Positions 26,284 through 36,535 of a stretch of 64,000 bases of DNA are shown here, in pieces; within the stretch, counting starts at the first letter, position 1; each line of letters opens with the position of its first letter. Origin of the DNA: Shewanella electrica (GTDB lineage Bacteria; Pseudomonadota; Gammaproteobacteria; Enterobacterales; Shewanellaceae); NCBI RefSeq assembly GCF_022321485.1, contig NZ_JAKOGG010000008.1, forward strand, positions 100,801-164,800, in the 5' to 3' direction. The position numbers were made by a program, and so were the translations under genes. The notes under the pieces were generated by a model. That model had not been told where the DNA came from. It did no database searches and worked only from the letters and a program-made list of their open reading frames with translations.

Positions 26284-26916
26284 ATGTCCAATCCGTTTCA
26301 TTTTTATCAGCCGAGTGCCGGGCACGGCTTGGCGCACGATCCGTTGAAGTCGATTATTGCGCCGCGGCCGATTGGCTGGATCTCCAGTCGTAATGCGGCG
26401 GGCATCGCCAATCTCGCGCCTTACAGCTTTTTTAACGTGTTTGCCGATGCGCCGCCGATCATCGGTTTTTGCAGTGCGGGTTGGAAAGACAGTGTGGCAA
26501 ACATTGAACAAACCGGCGAGTTTTGCTGGAATCTCGCCACTCAGCCGTTGGCAGAGCAGATGAACATCAGCTGTATGGGTGTCGCCAATGAGGTGGACGA
26601 GTTTGTCTTGGCCGGGCTAGAAAAAGCGCCATCGCAACTGGTCGATGTGCCACGTGTGGCCGCCAGTCCAGCCTCGTTTGAATGTAAGCTCACCCAATTG
26701 ATCCGCTTGGAAACGGCGGCCAAGCAGCCGATGGATAATTGGCTAGTATTAGGTGAAGTGGTGGGTGTACACATCAATCAAGCATTTATTAAAGACGGCA
26801 TTTATCAAACCATTGCTGCCGCGCCAATTATGCGCGCGGGCGGACCGGCAAGCTACTTTGGCATTAGTACCGCTACCGAGTTTGCGATGGCTCGGCCGAC
26901 TGCAAGCAGCAAATAA
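26284..26916 (+). CDS. Flavin reductase-like FMN-binding protein
   Basis: This 210-residue protein is of the split-barrel flavin reductase type. The typical SIIAPRPIGWISS start, the ANLAPYSFFN segment and FCWNLA are present. GGAG lies before ATG 26284. Members bind FMN and reduce it or act on nitro or quinone substrates. It lies 27 bases after lysR, suggesting one transcript. Confidence 0.88.
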   Translation: MSNPFHFYQPSAGHGLAHDPLKSIIAPRPIGWISSRNAAGIANLAPYSFFNVFADAPPIIGFCSAGWKDSVANIEQTGEFCWNLATQPLAEQMNISCMGVANEVDEFVLAGLEKAPSQLVDVPRVAASPASFECKLTQLIRLETAAKQPMDNWLVLGEVVGVHINQAFIKDGIYQTIAAAPIMRAGGPASYFGISTATEFAMARPTASSK

Positions 26917-26928
26917 ACGGAGGTCAAC

Positions 26929-27195
26929 GTGGCTTCAGGTTGGGCGCAAGATGGCGCCGATTTACAGCAAATAGAAAACACTGTCGAGGACGGGGTCAAC
27001 CGCGTGCGCCAAGCGTTACCCAAAGGCGAAAGCTTGCACGAGTGCGAAGAGTGCGGAGAGCCAATTCCCGAAGCGCGGCGACAGGCGGTGGCGGGTGTGC
27101 GGCTGTGCATTCAATGCCAAGCCGAGCACGACAAACACGCCGAGCGGTTTGAGAGTTATAATCGCCGTGGTTCTAAAGACAGCCAGTTGCGTTAA
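26929..27195 (+). CDS. DksA/TraR-type zinc finger protein (YbiI-like)
   Basis: This 88-residue protein has a four-cysteine zinc finger, CEECGEPIPEARRQ...CIQCQ. It lacks the long coiled coil of DksA and resembles E. coli YbiI. The start is GTG 26929 with GGAGG at 26919-26923. The stop overlaps the convergent gene at 27192 by 3 bases. Confidence 0.88.
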   Translation: MASGWAQDGADLQQIENTVEDGVNRVRQALPKGESLHECEECGEPIPEARRQAVAGVRLCIQCQAEHDKHAERFESYNRRGSKDSQLR

Positions 27196-27428
27196 TGCGT
27201 ATGGGCGGCTTTATGGCGCAGTATCAGCATTGCCACCAACGCCAGCAAATTGAGCAATAACAACGGCAGTTGTAGCTGGGGCCAAATACTGTGAAACTCC
27301 GGTAGCAGCGACATAGATTTGTTGAGATAGACGCCGTCCTTAGGCAACCAATCCAACACAAAGAGAAGCAGTGCCACGGCACAACACAAGGTGCCAAGGC
27401 GTAACAGCCATATATTTACAATGTTCAT
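27192..27428 (-). CDS. Small membrane protein
   Basis: This 78-residue protein has two hydrophobic helices (LLRLGTLCCAVALLLFVLDW and LQLPLLLLNLLALVAMLIL) joined by a short polar loop, and a His-rich tail. It is convergent with the zinc-finger gene and overlaps its stop. I do not recognise the family. Confidence 0.6.
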   Translation of the reverse strand: MNIVNIWLLRLGTLCCAVALLLFVLDWLPKDGVYLNKSMSLLPEFHSIWPQLQLPLLLLNLLALVAMLILRHKAAHTH

Positions 27429-27648
27429 ATCCTTTTGAACCTTCTAATAAATATCGATTTTACCTGTTGAGTAAACCCAGCTATTTACGGTTTTGTGACC
27501 GCACCATCTCGCCGTTAATCCGTTCACTCTTTATACTGTCAATTTGTATTATAAAAATATAATTTTCACATCACATCCTGTGATGACTTGAGGTTGCAGA
27601 TGTTTCGCAGTTGCTGCAACCCATCATTTGCCTATTGGGGAGCTACAT

Positions 27649-28593
27649 ATGCGCAAAGGCTTAGCTGCGTCCGTGTTTTACCGCAGCGGTGTATTCACAC
27701 TGCTTGCGATCTGTTTTTCATTTCCCTGTTTTGCCAAGTTTATCGCTGTGACGATGAGTCAGGAAGATAACTTTCGCAATCAAATCAGCAAAGACATTGA
27801 GCGGCAAATTGATGCGCGCGGTGATGTCAGTTACATCGATTCTGCCGACGGCGATTTTAACACGCAATTGCAACAAGTGCGTCAATTTGTACAGGCTGGC
27901 GCCGATGCGATCGTGATTTTTGCTGTGGGTACACCAGAGCAAAATCGGCAGTTGTTTGCCTTTGCTAAAGATGTGCCGTTGATCTTCATCAACACCGAGC
28001 CGGTGGACGACCTCGCCACCATGCCCGCCAATACGGTGTATGTTGGCTCTGACGAACAGCAGTCAGGCACCTTGCAGATGGAGGAACTGGCTCGGCAGGC
28101 GAACTACCAAGGCAAAGTGGCGTTGCTGATTGGCGCTGAAAGCCACCCCGCCGCCCGTGCCCGCACCGCCGATGTTAAACGCGTGCTCGCCAAGTATCCC
28201 AACATGTCGCTGGTGGTCAGCGGTGTGGCGCAATGGCAGCGCAACCAAGCATACAACTTAGTGGCCGACTGGCTGAAGCAACCCGTGCCGTTCGACATTT
28301 TAGTCGCCAATAACGACGAGATGATCCTTGGCGGTTTGATGGCGTTGAAAGAAGCCGGTAAACGGCCTCAGGATGTGCTCACTGGTGGCATTGATGCCAC
28401 CGCCGAAGCGCTGCAGGCGTTGCAAGCGGGTGAGTTGACGGTGACCATTTTGCAGGACGCGGCAGGGCAAGCCAGTGCGGTGGTGGATGCCACCTACAAA
28501 CTGCTACAACATCAGCCGGTAGTCTCGCCATCGTGGGTGCCGTTCCGGTTAGTCACCGCCGATAACTATCGCACTTATCAATCAACCCACTAG
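27649..28593 (+). CDS. Periplasmic sugar-type substrate-binding protein
   Basis: This 314-residue exported protein has a signal peptide ending near CFAK and a type 1 periplasmic binding fold (FIAVTMSQEDNF start, then GADAIVIFAVG, VYVGSDEQQSG, LVANNDEMILGGLMAL and TGGIDATAEAL), as in the RbsB/TorT-type family. ATG 27649 has GGGGAG; the upstream TTG 27628 does not. No ABC transporter genes are adjacent. Instead a chemoreceptor gene follows after 12 bases, so it probably presents a ligand to that receptor. Confidence 0.87.
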   Translation: MRKGLAASVFYRSGVFTLLAICFSFPCFAKFIAVTMSQEDNFRNQISKDIERQIDARGDVSYIDSADGDFNTQLQQVRQFVQAGADAIVIFAVGTPEQNRQLFAFAKDVPLIFINTEPVDDLATMPANTVYVGSDEQQSGTLQMEELARQANYQGKVALLIGAESHPAARARTADVKRVLAKYPNMSLVVSGVAQWQRNQAYNLVADWLKQPVPFDILVANNDEMILGGLMALKEAGKRPQDVLTGGIDATAEALQALQAGELTVTILQDAAGQASAVVDATYKLLQHQPVVSPSWVPFRLVTADNYRTYQSTH

Positions 28594-28605
28594 AGGCCAA
28601 GGATT

Positions 28606-30564
28606 ATGTCATTAATTCAACGAATTGTGGCCAGTTTGGGCCTATTGCTGGTGGCGTTAGCCTTAGTGGTGTTGGTGAGTTACGTGTCGATAACCCGCAT
28701 CGAGAGCGATTTAACGGTATTGTCGAAAGAAGGCTTAGCCACCGCCGATAGTGCCAATGCCACCAAGCTGTTATTGCTGGAGCAAAACAACGAGTTACTG
28801 CGAATTTTTAGCGTGACACAGGCGGATGAAGTGATGGCGACCACCGGCGCATTTCAGACGTTAGATCAGCGTGTGACGCAGCAACTTAACAGCATTGCAC
28901 CACAACTTTTGCAGCAAAATCGGCAGCTCCAACAAGCCAAGCAAGAGATTGAACATTACCGTCAGCAAAACAGTGCCGGTGCCTTGGCAATCGTGAATAC
29001 CCGCGCCGATGCACTCAGGCTGCAACAACAGATCCAGCAACAGTTGAAAGTGCTGAGTAACCTCGAGGTACGCTTGGGGTACTATCTCAACAAGTACAGC
29101 GGCTCCGCCGCCATTAAAGGGCTCGCGCAAGATGTGCATCAGGTGCTAAACGCGTTCAGTCTTTATATGGTGAATCACGACCTCGACCAGCTAAAAAGCG
29201 GCGTTGATGGCATGCAACGGGTGATGCAAGAGCACTTTGAGCAGTTGCGCCAAGCTGATGCGGATAAAGGCAAGCTGTTTGGCTTGATGGTAACCCCGCT
29301 GCTTAGACAACTGACCGATGAACAAGGCTTGTATCAGCGCTACGTGCAACAGCAGCAACAGCAAGCCACTATTGCCGAGCTGCTGGCAAACCAACGGCAA
29401 ACGGCGCAGAGCCTGCAAGCTGCGGCGGATACTTTTGTGCAGCAAGCCGAGCAGAAAGTGTTGCAAGCGCAGCAAAATACCAACAGCAGTTTGCAGAATA
29501 TCAAACGGATTATGCTGCTGATTAGCGCCGTGGCGCTGGTGCTGGCGGTAGTGATTTCACTGAGCATCTCCGGTTGGGTACGTCGCACCATCAGTGCTTT
29601 TCGCGACGCATTACAACGCATGTCAGCAGGGGATATGCGGGTCAACTTCAGTCAAAGTGGTCGTGATGAATTTAGTGAATTGGGCGGCTATCTCAACGGC
29701 TTGGTGAAACACCTGCATGACACCCTCAGCTCGCTGCATCTGGCGTCGGAGCAGTTGGCAGTGGTCTCTGATCAAAATGCCGATGTCAGTGCTCGTACCA
29801 CCGATGCGGTGGGGCAACAGAAGCAGCAACTGGAAGTGACCGCCTCAGCCATGACCGAAATGGAACAATCGGTGCTGGATGTGGCTGGCCGCGCTCGCGC
29901 CACACTCACTGCCGCCGAAGAAGCCGAAACCCGCATGCAAACGGTGGCCGAGCGTATTGAGCAGACCATGGGCAATATTCGCAGCCAATCGGTGCAGTTG
30001 CAGCAAGCGGCGACCAAAACGGTGGAGCTGAACGATTATGGGCGCCAGATTGACTCGATTATTGAAACCATCGACACCATTGCTGAGCAAACCAATCTGT
30101 TAGCGTTGAACGCCGCAATTGAAGCCGCGCGTGCCGGTGAGCAAGGGCGCGGATTTGCCGTGGTAGCGGATGAAGTGCGCTCGCTGGCGGGCAGAACCAA
30201 AAACTCCACCAGCGAGATCCAACGGATGATCCAGATGATGCAAGGGCTGATCACCGCCGTGGTGGAAGTGATTGATGGCAATGTGCAACACAACAGCAGT
30301 AGTGTGCAGGTTGCCGAACAGGCGGAAACGGAGCTGGGCAACATGCGTGAAGTGATTGACCGCATCGTGGAGATGAATATGCAGATCGCCGCCGCTACTG
30401 ATCAACAGAGCCAAACCGCGGCTGAGATCAGTGCTAGCGTGGTCAGTATTAGTCAGTCGGCAGAAGAAACCGCCCAAGGCGCCAGTGACAATGCTCAATC
30501 CAGCGCCGCACTGCGGCAACAGTCGCATCATCAACAACAGCTCATCGCACGCTTTAGTCTGTAA
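28606..30564 (+). CDS. Methyl-accepting chemotaxis protein
   Basis: This 652-residue receptor has an N-terminal membrane helix (about 8-30), a long helical periplasmic region (to about 298), a second membrane helix (about 300-325), a HAMP domain and a signalling domain with the conserved hairpin tip [20 protein letters not shown]. The sensor part is Gln-rich and helical. The gene is coupled to the binding-protein gene upstream, as in receptors that detect a liganded binding protein. Confidence 0.92.
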   Translation: MSLIQRIVASLGLLLVALALVVLVSYVSITRIESDLTVLSKEGLATADSANATKLLLLEQNNELLRIFSVTQADEVMATTGAFQTLDQRVTQQLNSIAPQLLQQNRQLQQAKQEIEHYRQQNSAGALAIVNTRADALRLQQQIQQQLKVLSNLEVRLGYYLNKYSGSAAIKGLAQDVHQVLNAFSLYMVNHDLDQLKSGVDGMQRVMQEHFEQLRQADADKGKLFGLMVTPLLRQLTDEQGLYQRYVQQQQQQATIAELLANQRQTAQSLQAAADTFVQQAEQKVLQAQQNTNSSLQNIKRIMLLISAVALVLAVVISLSISGWVRRTISAFRDALQRMSAGDMRVNFSQSGRDEFSELGGYLNGLVKHLHDTLSSLHLASEQLAVVSDQNADVSARTTDAVGQQKQQLEVTASAMTEMEQSVLDVAGRARATLTAAEEAETRMQTVAERIEQTMGNIRSQSVQLQQAATKTVELNDYGRQIDSIIETIDTIAEQTNLLALNAAIEAARAGEQGRGFAVVADEVRSLAGRTKNSTSEIQRMIQMMQGLITAVVEVIDGNVQHNSSSVQVAEQAETELGNMREVIDRIVEMNMQIAAATDQQSQTAAEISASVVSISQSAEETAQGASDNAQSSAALRQQSHHQQQLIARFSL

Positions 30565-30873
30565 CAACAGGTGATGCCCGAGTGGTTTTCACCATGGCGG
30601 AATGGCTCGGGCACCACAGCGTTAACGTACTTATTTGCGATGCCATTGCGGCAGTTGGCGCAGCATGACCATTACGGCATATTGGCTGTTTGGCCTAAAT
30701 TACGCGCTGCCCGCGGTAAAAACGGACCCGCCAATAGTGGGTTGATTATTTTGTAAGCAATTTATTTTCCGCGCCGTAACTAAGCGACTAAACTGTGACT
30801 TAGCATTGATGGGTTAGCAACTTGCGTGAGCAGGTGGCTGCAGTATCGCGAGTTACTTAGGAGTGAAGTAAGG
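30565..30873. other. Gap after chemoreceptor
   Basis: No gene is seen. A stem TGCCCGAG/CTCGGGCA at 30583-30624 with a long loop may help end the chemoreceptor transcript; there is no U-tract. Confidence 0.4.
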
Positions 30874-32946
30874 ATGCACGAGCGGATATATAAGGATTCA
30901 GCGCGGCTTCGCCAGTATTGGCTGAGAGGGACGTTAACCTATGTGTTGGCGCTGATCATTATTGCGTTGTTGGCATTACTATCGCATTACTTGGTGCAAA
31001 GCATTGTCGATGAACAAGAAGCCACCGCGCGCGTGGTCAACTTGGCGGGACGGCAGCGCATGTTGTCGCAGCGCATTACCTTGTATGCCGGAGAATTACG
31101 TGAAGCCAGCTCCAGTGAGTTAAGAGAGCCGCTCACCGCCGAATATTTTGACGCCATGAGCACCATGAGCACCATGCACTATGCCTTAATGAATGGCTCC
31201 AATGTGCTGAACATCCCAATGCCCACCTCAGACAAAATCCAGCAAATATTTAGCCAGCCGCCGGTGGATCTTCATAAAAAAGTGGTGAATTTTCTGTCGC
31301 TAGCCGAATCGGTCACCGATGAAACGCTGACCACAGAACTACGCAACGACGCCTATCAACAGCTAAAAGTGGCGGCACATAGTGATATTTTGCAGTCGCT
31401 CGACACCTTAGTGTTTCAGTTTCAGGCGGATAGTGAAAGCGCGATTAAGCAACTACAACAATTCAACCGTTTCTCGCTCGGCGGCTTACTGTTGACTTTG
31501 TTTTTAGAGGCCTTTTTTATCTTCCGGCCATTGCTATTGTCGCTGCATCGCCGTGAAAAAGAATATCTCACGCTGCTGCAAGATATGGATGATGAAATTG
31601 CGGAAAAAATACAGTTTCAAACCTTTAATGATCCGCTGACGGAACTGCCTAATCGCGTGGCGTTATTGGAAAAAATCAAGACCTATATCGACATTGCACA
31701 GCAGAATAAAAACCACGTTATCGTGATTTCTATCGGCCTTGACCGCTTTAAAGATGTCAACGATAGCCTCGGCCATGATCTGGGCGATCTGCTGCTGTTA
31801 GAACTGGCCGAGCGTTTAAGAGATATCGCCACCAGTCATCGCGGTGTGGTGGCGCGCGTAGCGGGGGATGAATTTGCCATAGTGCTCGAACAAGTGGATG
31901 AACAGCTCGAGCTGGTGCAGTTCATGCGGCAGTTATCGCAATCGATCGCTGTGCCATTTGAGCAGGACAATACGACAGTGCAAGTCACTGCTTCGCTGGG
32001 GTTAGCTTTTTATGCCGATGATGGCGCCGATGCGCGCTCATTGTTGATGCATGCCAATCAGGCCATGCGTAGCGCTAAAGATGAAGGCGGTAATTGTTTC
32101 CGCTTCTTCCAATCGGTGATGACCAGCAAGATGACGCGGCGTATCAAACTGGAGCAAGAGCTGCGGCAGGCGCTCAATAGTAGTGGTCAGTTGATGTTGT
32201 TCTTCCAACCCAAAGTGGCCCTTGCCTCGGGCCAAGTTACTGGGGTTGAAGCGCTGCTGCGCTGGCATCACCCGGAAGAAGGCATGTTGTCGCCGGTGGA
32301 ATTTATTCCGATAGCCGAAGACTCCGGGCTAATCCAAGAGCTGGGCGACTGGGTGATAGTGCAGTCGCTGTGGCAACTGCGTGAATGGCAACGGCAGGAC
32401 ATCTTTGTTGAAATGGCCATCAATGTCTCGGTGAAACAACTGTTGCGTGGCAACTTGAGCGACCGCATCACCAGCCTAGTTGAGCAGATGGAGATTGAAC
32501 CACGCTATGTGCAGTTAGAGGTCACCGAAAGCCATATTATGGACAATATGAACCGCATCATGCAGCAGCTACAAACCTTAGCCAAAGCTGGGTTCTCGCT
32601 GGCGATTGATGACTTTGGTACGGGGCATTCAAGCCTAGCACGGCTGCGCGACTTGCCATTTAAGGTGCTGAAAATCGATCGTTCGTTTGTGTCCAACGCC
32701 CTAAAGGAAAGCAAAGATCAGCAACTGGTGGCGGCGATTATCGATATCGGCCATTCAATGAATAAGTCGGTGATTGCCGAAGGCATTGAAACCATCGAGC
32801 AGCAATTGCTGTTGCAGTCATTGGGTTGTGATGAAGGCCAAGGCTATTTGTACTCGCGGCCACGTCCCGCCAAGCAGTTGTTGGGGTTATTACAGCAGGG
32901 AAAGATTGAACTGAACGTTGATGTGAGTGCTAACGATCGCGGGTAA
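30874..32946 (+). CDS. Membrane GGDEF-EAL protein
   Basis: This 690-residue protein has two membrane helices around an N-terminal periplasmic PilJ/NarX-type helical domain (NLAGRQRMLSQRI), then a GGDEF domain and an EAL domain. The GGDEF signature reads AGDEF (330-334), which can be active. The EAL motif (Glu459) and DDFGTGHSS are intact, so phosphodiesterase activity is likely. ATG 30874 has AGGAG upstream; a GTG at 30826 is also in frame. It would adjust cyclic di-GMP in response to an outside signal. Confidence 0.88.
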   Translation: MHERIYKDSARLRQYWLRGTLTYVLALIIIALLALLSHYLVQSIVDEQEATARVVNLAGRQRMLSQRITLYAGELREASSSELREPLTAEYFDAMSTMSTMHYALMNGSNVLNIPMPTSDKIQQIFSQPPVDLHKKVVNFLSLAESVTDETLTTELRNDAYQQLKVAAHSDILQSLDTLVFQFQADSESAIKQLQQFNRFSLGGLLLTLFLEAFFIFRPLLLSLHRREKEYLTLLQDMDDEIAEKIQFQTFNDPLTELPNRVALLEKIKTYIDIAQQNKNHVIVISIGLDRFKDVNDSLGHDLGDLLLLELAERLRDIATSHRGVVARVAGDEFAIVLEQVDEQLELVQFMRQLSQSIAVPFEQDNTTVQVTASLGLAFYADDGADARSLLMHANQAMRSAKDEGGNCFRFFQSVMTSKMTRRIKLEQELRQALNSSGQLMLFFQPKVALASGQVTGVEALLRWHHPEEGMLSPVEFIPIAEDSGLIQELGDWVIVQSLWQLREWQRQDIFVEMAINVSVKQLLRGNLSDRITSLVEQMEIEPRYVQLEVTESHIMDNMNRIMQQLQTLAKAGFSLAIDDFGTGHSSLARLRDLPFKVLKIDRSFVSNALKESKDQQLVAAIIDIGHSMNKSVIAEGIETIEQQLLLQSLGCDEGQGYLYSRPRPAKQLLGLLQQGKIELNVDVSANDRG

Positions 32947-32976
32947 CGTCGGTGTTCATTGTTTTATTCAGGCCAT

Positions 32977-33008
32977 AAAAAACCCCGCGATGCGGGGTTT
33001 CTGTTTAC
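32977..33008. terminator. Bidirectional terminator
   Basis: A 9-bp stem AAACCCCGC/GCGGGGTTT with A-rich and T-rich flanks lies between the convergent GGDEF-EAL and M13 peptidase genes and can serve both. Confidence 0.88.
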
Positions 33009-33016
33009 TCAGTGCA

Positions 33017-35116
33017 TTACCACACTTTCACACGTTGCTCTGGCGCGAGGTAAAGCTTGTCGCCTGGTTTGACGTCAAACGCTTCATACCACGCATCCAA
33101 GTTACGCACAGTTAGTGCACGGTACATGCCCGGTGCGTGACCATCAGTGGCGATGCGTTGACGTAGCGCCGCATCACGCATCTTGGTGGCCCAAGTTTGC
33201 GCAAAACCGATGAAGAAACGTTGGTCGCCGGTGTAACCATCAATCACTGGCGCGGGTTGGCCGTTTAGTGACGCATGGTAAGCATCCAGTGCCGCCGCAA
33301 GGCCAGCAACGTCAGCAATGTTTTCGCCCAAGGTCAGCTTGCCGTTCACGTGCAGATCATCAAACGGGGCATAGGTATCAAACTGTGCCGCTAATGCTTC
33401 GCCTTGCTCGGCAAAACGGGCAAAGTCGGCTTTGGTCCACCAGTTGCGCATTGCGCCAGTGGAGTCAAACGCTGCGCCGTTGTTGTCGAAGCTGTGGCTG
33501 ATCTCATGCCCAATCACCGCACCGATCGCGCCGTAGTTATAGGCATCATCGGCTTTGGCATCAAAGAATGGCTGTTGCAGAATACCTGCTGGGAAGTTCA
33601 GCGCATTTTGTACCGGCAGGTTCACGGCATTAACAATTTGCGGGATCATCCACCATTCGTGTTTATCTTGTGGTTTGCCAATCTTGGCTAGCTGCTGCGC
33701 GTAGCGATATTGCTCACCGGCCACTTCGTTAGCGTAGGCGTTAGTGGCACTGACTTGGTAGCTGCTGTAATCCGGCCAAGTGTCTGGATAACCCACACCC
33801 ACCACCAATGATTTTACTTTGGCTAACGCTTCTTGTTTGGTGCTTGGGGCCATCCAATCCAATGCGGCCACGCGATCGTGGAACGCGTTGATGATGTTAG
33901 CCACCATATCGCTCACTTTGGCTTTGGCTGAGGCAGGGAAGTAGCGCTCAACGTAATCTTTACCCACTGCATTGCCTAAGTAGTTATCCAAAGCACTCAG
34001 CGCACGTTTATCGCGGCTGCGTTGTTCTGGCGTGCCAGACAAAGTGGTGCCGTAGAACGCAAAATGGGCATCGTCCAACTTGGTTGGCAATACGTCGGTG
34101 TGGCTGTTGATCTGGTGGAACACCAACCAATCTTGCCAGTTTTGCAGTGGCTCGTTTGCCACTAACTCCGACAATGCTGGAATGGCACCAGCGTGGTAAG
34201 CGTCAAAGCGGTTAAAGCTGTCGAGGTGGGCGGCGCTAAAAAATGCATCCCAATCAATTCCCGGCGCTTTGCTGCTAAAGTCTGCGCGGCTCCACACCAC
34301 CGAGGCTTTGGTAAAGTCTTCGCTCTCGGCGCGTGTTACGTGTGCTTGGGCGATTTTGGTTTCCAGCGAGAAAATGCGTGCGGCTTTTTCAGCGGCTTGC
34401 TCAACACCCGCAAGCGTCAGTAACTGTTGAATATACTGCTGATATTGCTGGCGAATTTGCACCATTTTTGGGTCATTCGACAGGTAATATTCGCGCTCTG
34501 GCAGGCCAAGGCCACCTTGCAGCAGATACGGCAGTACTTCACCCGGAGTGGCTAAGCCTTGGGTGACAAACAGACCGAACAGGTTTTCGGTGGCGTAGTG
34601 GGTGGCATTTAACGGGTCAACATCGGCGCGCAGATTGCTGCCCAGCACTTGTGACAGTTCAGACACATTGCTGATAGCCGCGTAGCGGGCAAAATCGACC
34701 GCTAGCGGTTGCATGCCCACGGCATCAATGGTGGTGGTATCGGTGTAGGCTTTGTAGAAATCGGCAATGCGCGCTTCGTCGCTGCCAGCGGGATGTTGAG
34801 TGTTGACCAACTCGTTAATCAAGGCGGCTTTGTGTTTTTCAGTGGCATCAAATGCGACTAAAAATGCACCGGTGCTAGCACGGTCGGCCGGGATGGTTGT
34901 CTCGCGCTGCCAGTTGCCGTTAGCGTAGTTGTAAAAATCATCGCCCGGTTTGATGCTGCTATCCATGGCGTTGAGATTAATACCGATGTTTGCTTGCGCT
35001 GCCGCAGGTTTGGTTACCGGAACTGGGTCGCTGTTTGTTGGCGCTTCGCTACATGCGGTTACTGCGCCTAATAAAGTTGTGCTGACCGCAACGGCAGTCA
35101 TCAATCGCTTAAACAT
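33017..35116 (-). CDS. M13-family zinc metallopeptidase (PepO-like lipoprotein)
   Basis: This 699-residue neprilysin-type endopeptidase has a lipoprotein signal with a lipobox ending at Cys22 (GAVTAC). The zinc motif HEISH is near residue 535 and the downstream Glu ligand in ENIADVAG is present; the C-terminus ends in VKVW as in the family. It would cleave peptides in the periplasm or at the cell surface. It is a single gene. Confidence 0.93.
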   Translation of the reverse strand: MFKRLMTAVAVSTTLLGAVTACSEAPTNSDPVPVTKPAAAQANIGINLNAMDSSIKPGDDFYNYANGNWQRETTIPADRASTGAFLVAFDATEKHKAALINELVNTQHPAGSDEARIADFYKAYTDTTTIDAVGMQPLAVDFARYAAISNVSELSQVLGSNLRADVDPLNATHYATENLFGLFVTQGLATPGEVLPYLLQGGLGLPEREYYLSNDPKMVQIRQQYQQYIQQLLTLAGVEQAAEKAARIFSLETKIAQAHVTRAESEDFTKASVVWSRADFSSKAPGIDWDAFFSAAHLDSFNRFDAYHAGAIPALSELVANEPLQNWQDWLVFHQINSHTDVLPTKLDDAHFAFYGTTLSGTPEQRSRDKRALSALDNYLGNAVGKDYVERYFPASAKAKVSDMVANIINAFHDRVAALDWMAPSTKQEALAKVKSLVVGVGYPDTWPDYSSYQVSATNAYANEVAGEQYRYAQQLAKIGKPQDKHEWWMIPQIVNAVNLPVQNALNFPAGILQQPFFDAKADDAYNYGAIGAVIGHEISHSFDNNGAAFDSTGAMRNWWTKADFARFAEQGEALAAQFDTYAPFDDLHVNGKLTLGENIADVAGLAAALDAYHASLNGQPAPVIDGYTGDQRFFIGFAQTWATKMRDAALRQRIATDGHAPGMYRALTVRNLDAWYEAFDVKPGDKLYLAPEQRVKVW

Positions 35117-35231
35117 AGGATCTCTTATTGTTTGTCTTTGGTTGAGGTGGACATTTTACTCAATGCAGCGTGAAGCATGAGTGGCTTTACATGGTGAATT
35201 GTGTGAGCCAATGTTTCAATGTGCTGCTGGG

Positions 35232-35603
35232 CTAATTGGGTGATATTGGCGCAATTGTTTCTACCGACTCAGCGGTCACAGGCTGCTCGAGCAAGCGAAA
35301 CTTAATCACAAACAACTGATGCTGATCGGGGTAGATACGCCGTATTAAGCCTTGTAATTGTTCCAACGCCAAACCTTCCTGTTGCGCGTGTTCTTCGTTG
35401 AGATCTTCTACAAACAGTGGCTCCACTGCCAGAATTTCTATTTCGGCAAAGGCTTGGTGCGTCTCTAAGGTATAGGCCATTACCCGTGTGCCGGGACGGT
35501 AGTGACTTTCGGCGTAATCACGGATGGTAATGTGCTTGTCGCCAGCGAGGATCAACGGCACGAGCCATTCAAAGAAAGTAATGCTGTCTGGATAATCTGC
35601 CAT
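35232..35603 (-). CDS. yqfB: ASCH-domain protein, N4-acetylcytidine amidohydrolase-like
   Basis: This 123-residue protein aligns by eye to E. coli YqfB: ITFFEWLVPLILAGDKHITIRD includes the catalytic-type Lys and Thr, and a later Glu-rich part could hold the Glu. ATG 35603 is chosen because the family starts just before ITFF; the frame is open to 35666 with an unlikely extension. YqfB hydrolyses N4-acetylcytidine. It is a little longer than E. coli YqfB. Confidence 0.8.
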   Translation of the reverse strand: MADYPDSITFFEWLVPLILAGDKHITIRDYAESHYRPGTRVMAYTLETHQAFAEIEILAVEPLFVEDLNEEHAQQEGLALEQLQGLIRRIYPDQHQLFVIKFRLLEQPVTAESVETIAPISPN

Positions 35604-35896
35604 AACGGGTATCAAAAAATGTGCTTGATGGGCTGTTATATAACAACTGATGACGAATGATGTCATTAAATTTTATCAATGGCGCGATATTCGGCGCGGT
35701 TGAGCTTTGTTACGTCCAGCGTGCTTAGTTGGCTAAGTGTCATTGGCGGCTTTGTTTAATGTGGTTAATTTCAATAAAGGTCAACCGCTGTAACGATTAG
35801 CGGCGGTTGGGATAAGGCAAATTGGAGTGCCGATAACAATGACGCCACGTTGTTGCATCGTGGCGTTGCGCGGTAAACATGAGGAGCGGCTGCGGT

Positions 35897-36430
35897 TCAG
35901 CTTAACGGCGCCATACTCAGCAGGGTGAGTGTGGGAACTTTTAAATGGTGAATATATTCGCGGATGATCAGCAGTTTGGCGTAAAACTCTCGGCTGACAT
36001 CTGGCTCTGATGGCAACGGTGGCCGCCCTTGAGAGATCTCGGCGTAGTAGCCAAAAATACGTTCTAGCTGTTCACGCGGTAACTGCATAGTCGCGCTAGG
36101 CTGAACGCCCGCGAGGTGCGCCAACTGGATTAAGAAATCTTGCTGAGTGACTAACTGAGAAATGGGGCCGAGGGTAGGAATCGCGCGTTCTATTTGGTCT
36201 TCAATGTAGTTGATGCCGTACTCTAAATCGTCAGGATTAGGCGGCGTGTGCTGGAAAAAGCGACTGGCAACTCGTTGATAGCCGACGGTTACGGTCACCA
36301 GTTGTTGCGTGGCCGTTTGGTAAAAATAGCTATGCTCCGTGTCGATGTGTAGCACGGTGGCATGGTCGAGTGAGCACTGTTGCGCGAGCTGCGTAAACTG
36401 CGTCACTAAAGCGTTAACGTGTGGTTCCAT
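35897..36430 (-). CDS. Hypothetical protein
   Basis: This 177-residue soluble protein has no signal peptide. It contains YGINYIEDQIERAIPTLGPI and a helical C-terminal REFYAKLLIIREYIHHLKV. The start at 36430 is ATG. No family is recognised. It lies downstream of the 36536 gene in the same direction. Confidence 0.6.
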   Translation of the reverse strand: MEPHVNALVTQFTQLAQQCSLDHATVLHIDTEHSYFYQTATQQLVTVTVGYQRVASRFFQHTPPNPDDLEYGINYIEDQIERAIPTLGPISQLVTQQDFLIQLAHLAGVQPSATMQLPREQLERIFGYYAEISQGRPPLPSEPDVSREFYAKLLIIREYIHHLKVPTLTLLSMAPLS

Positions 36431-36535
36431 GATGATCTTCGCATAAGCACTGAGCCGCCGATGATAGCCGCTATCCGCCCAGTGAAACGTGGGGTAAATC
36501 GCAGCATGCTGGCGGCAGGTTCGTAATCGCAGGAG

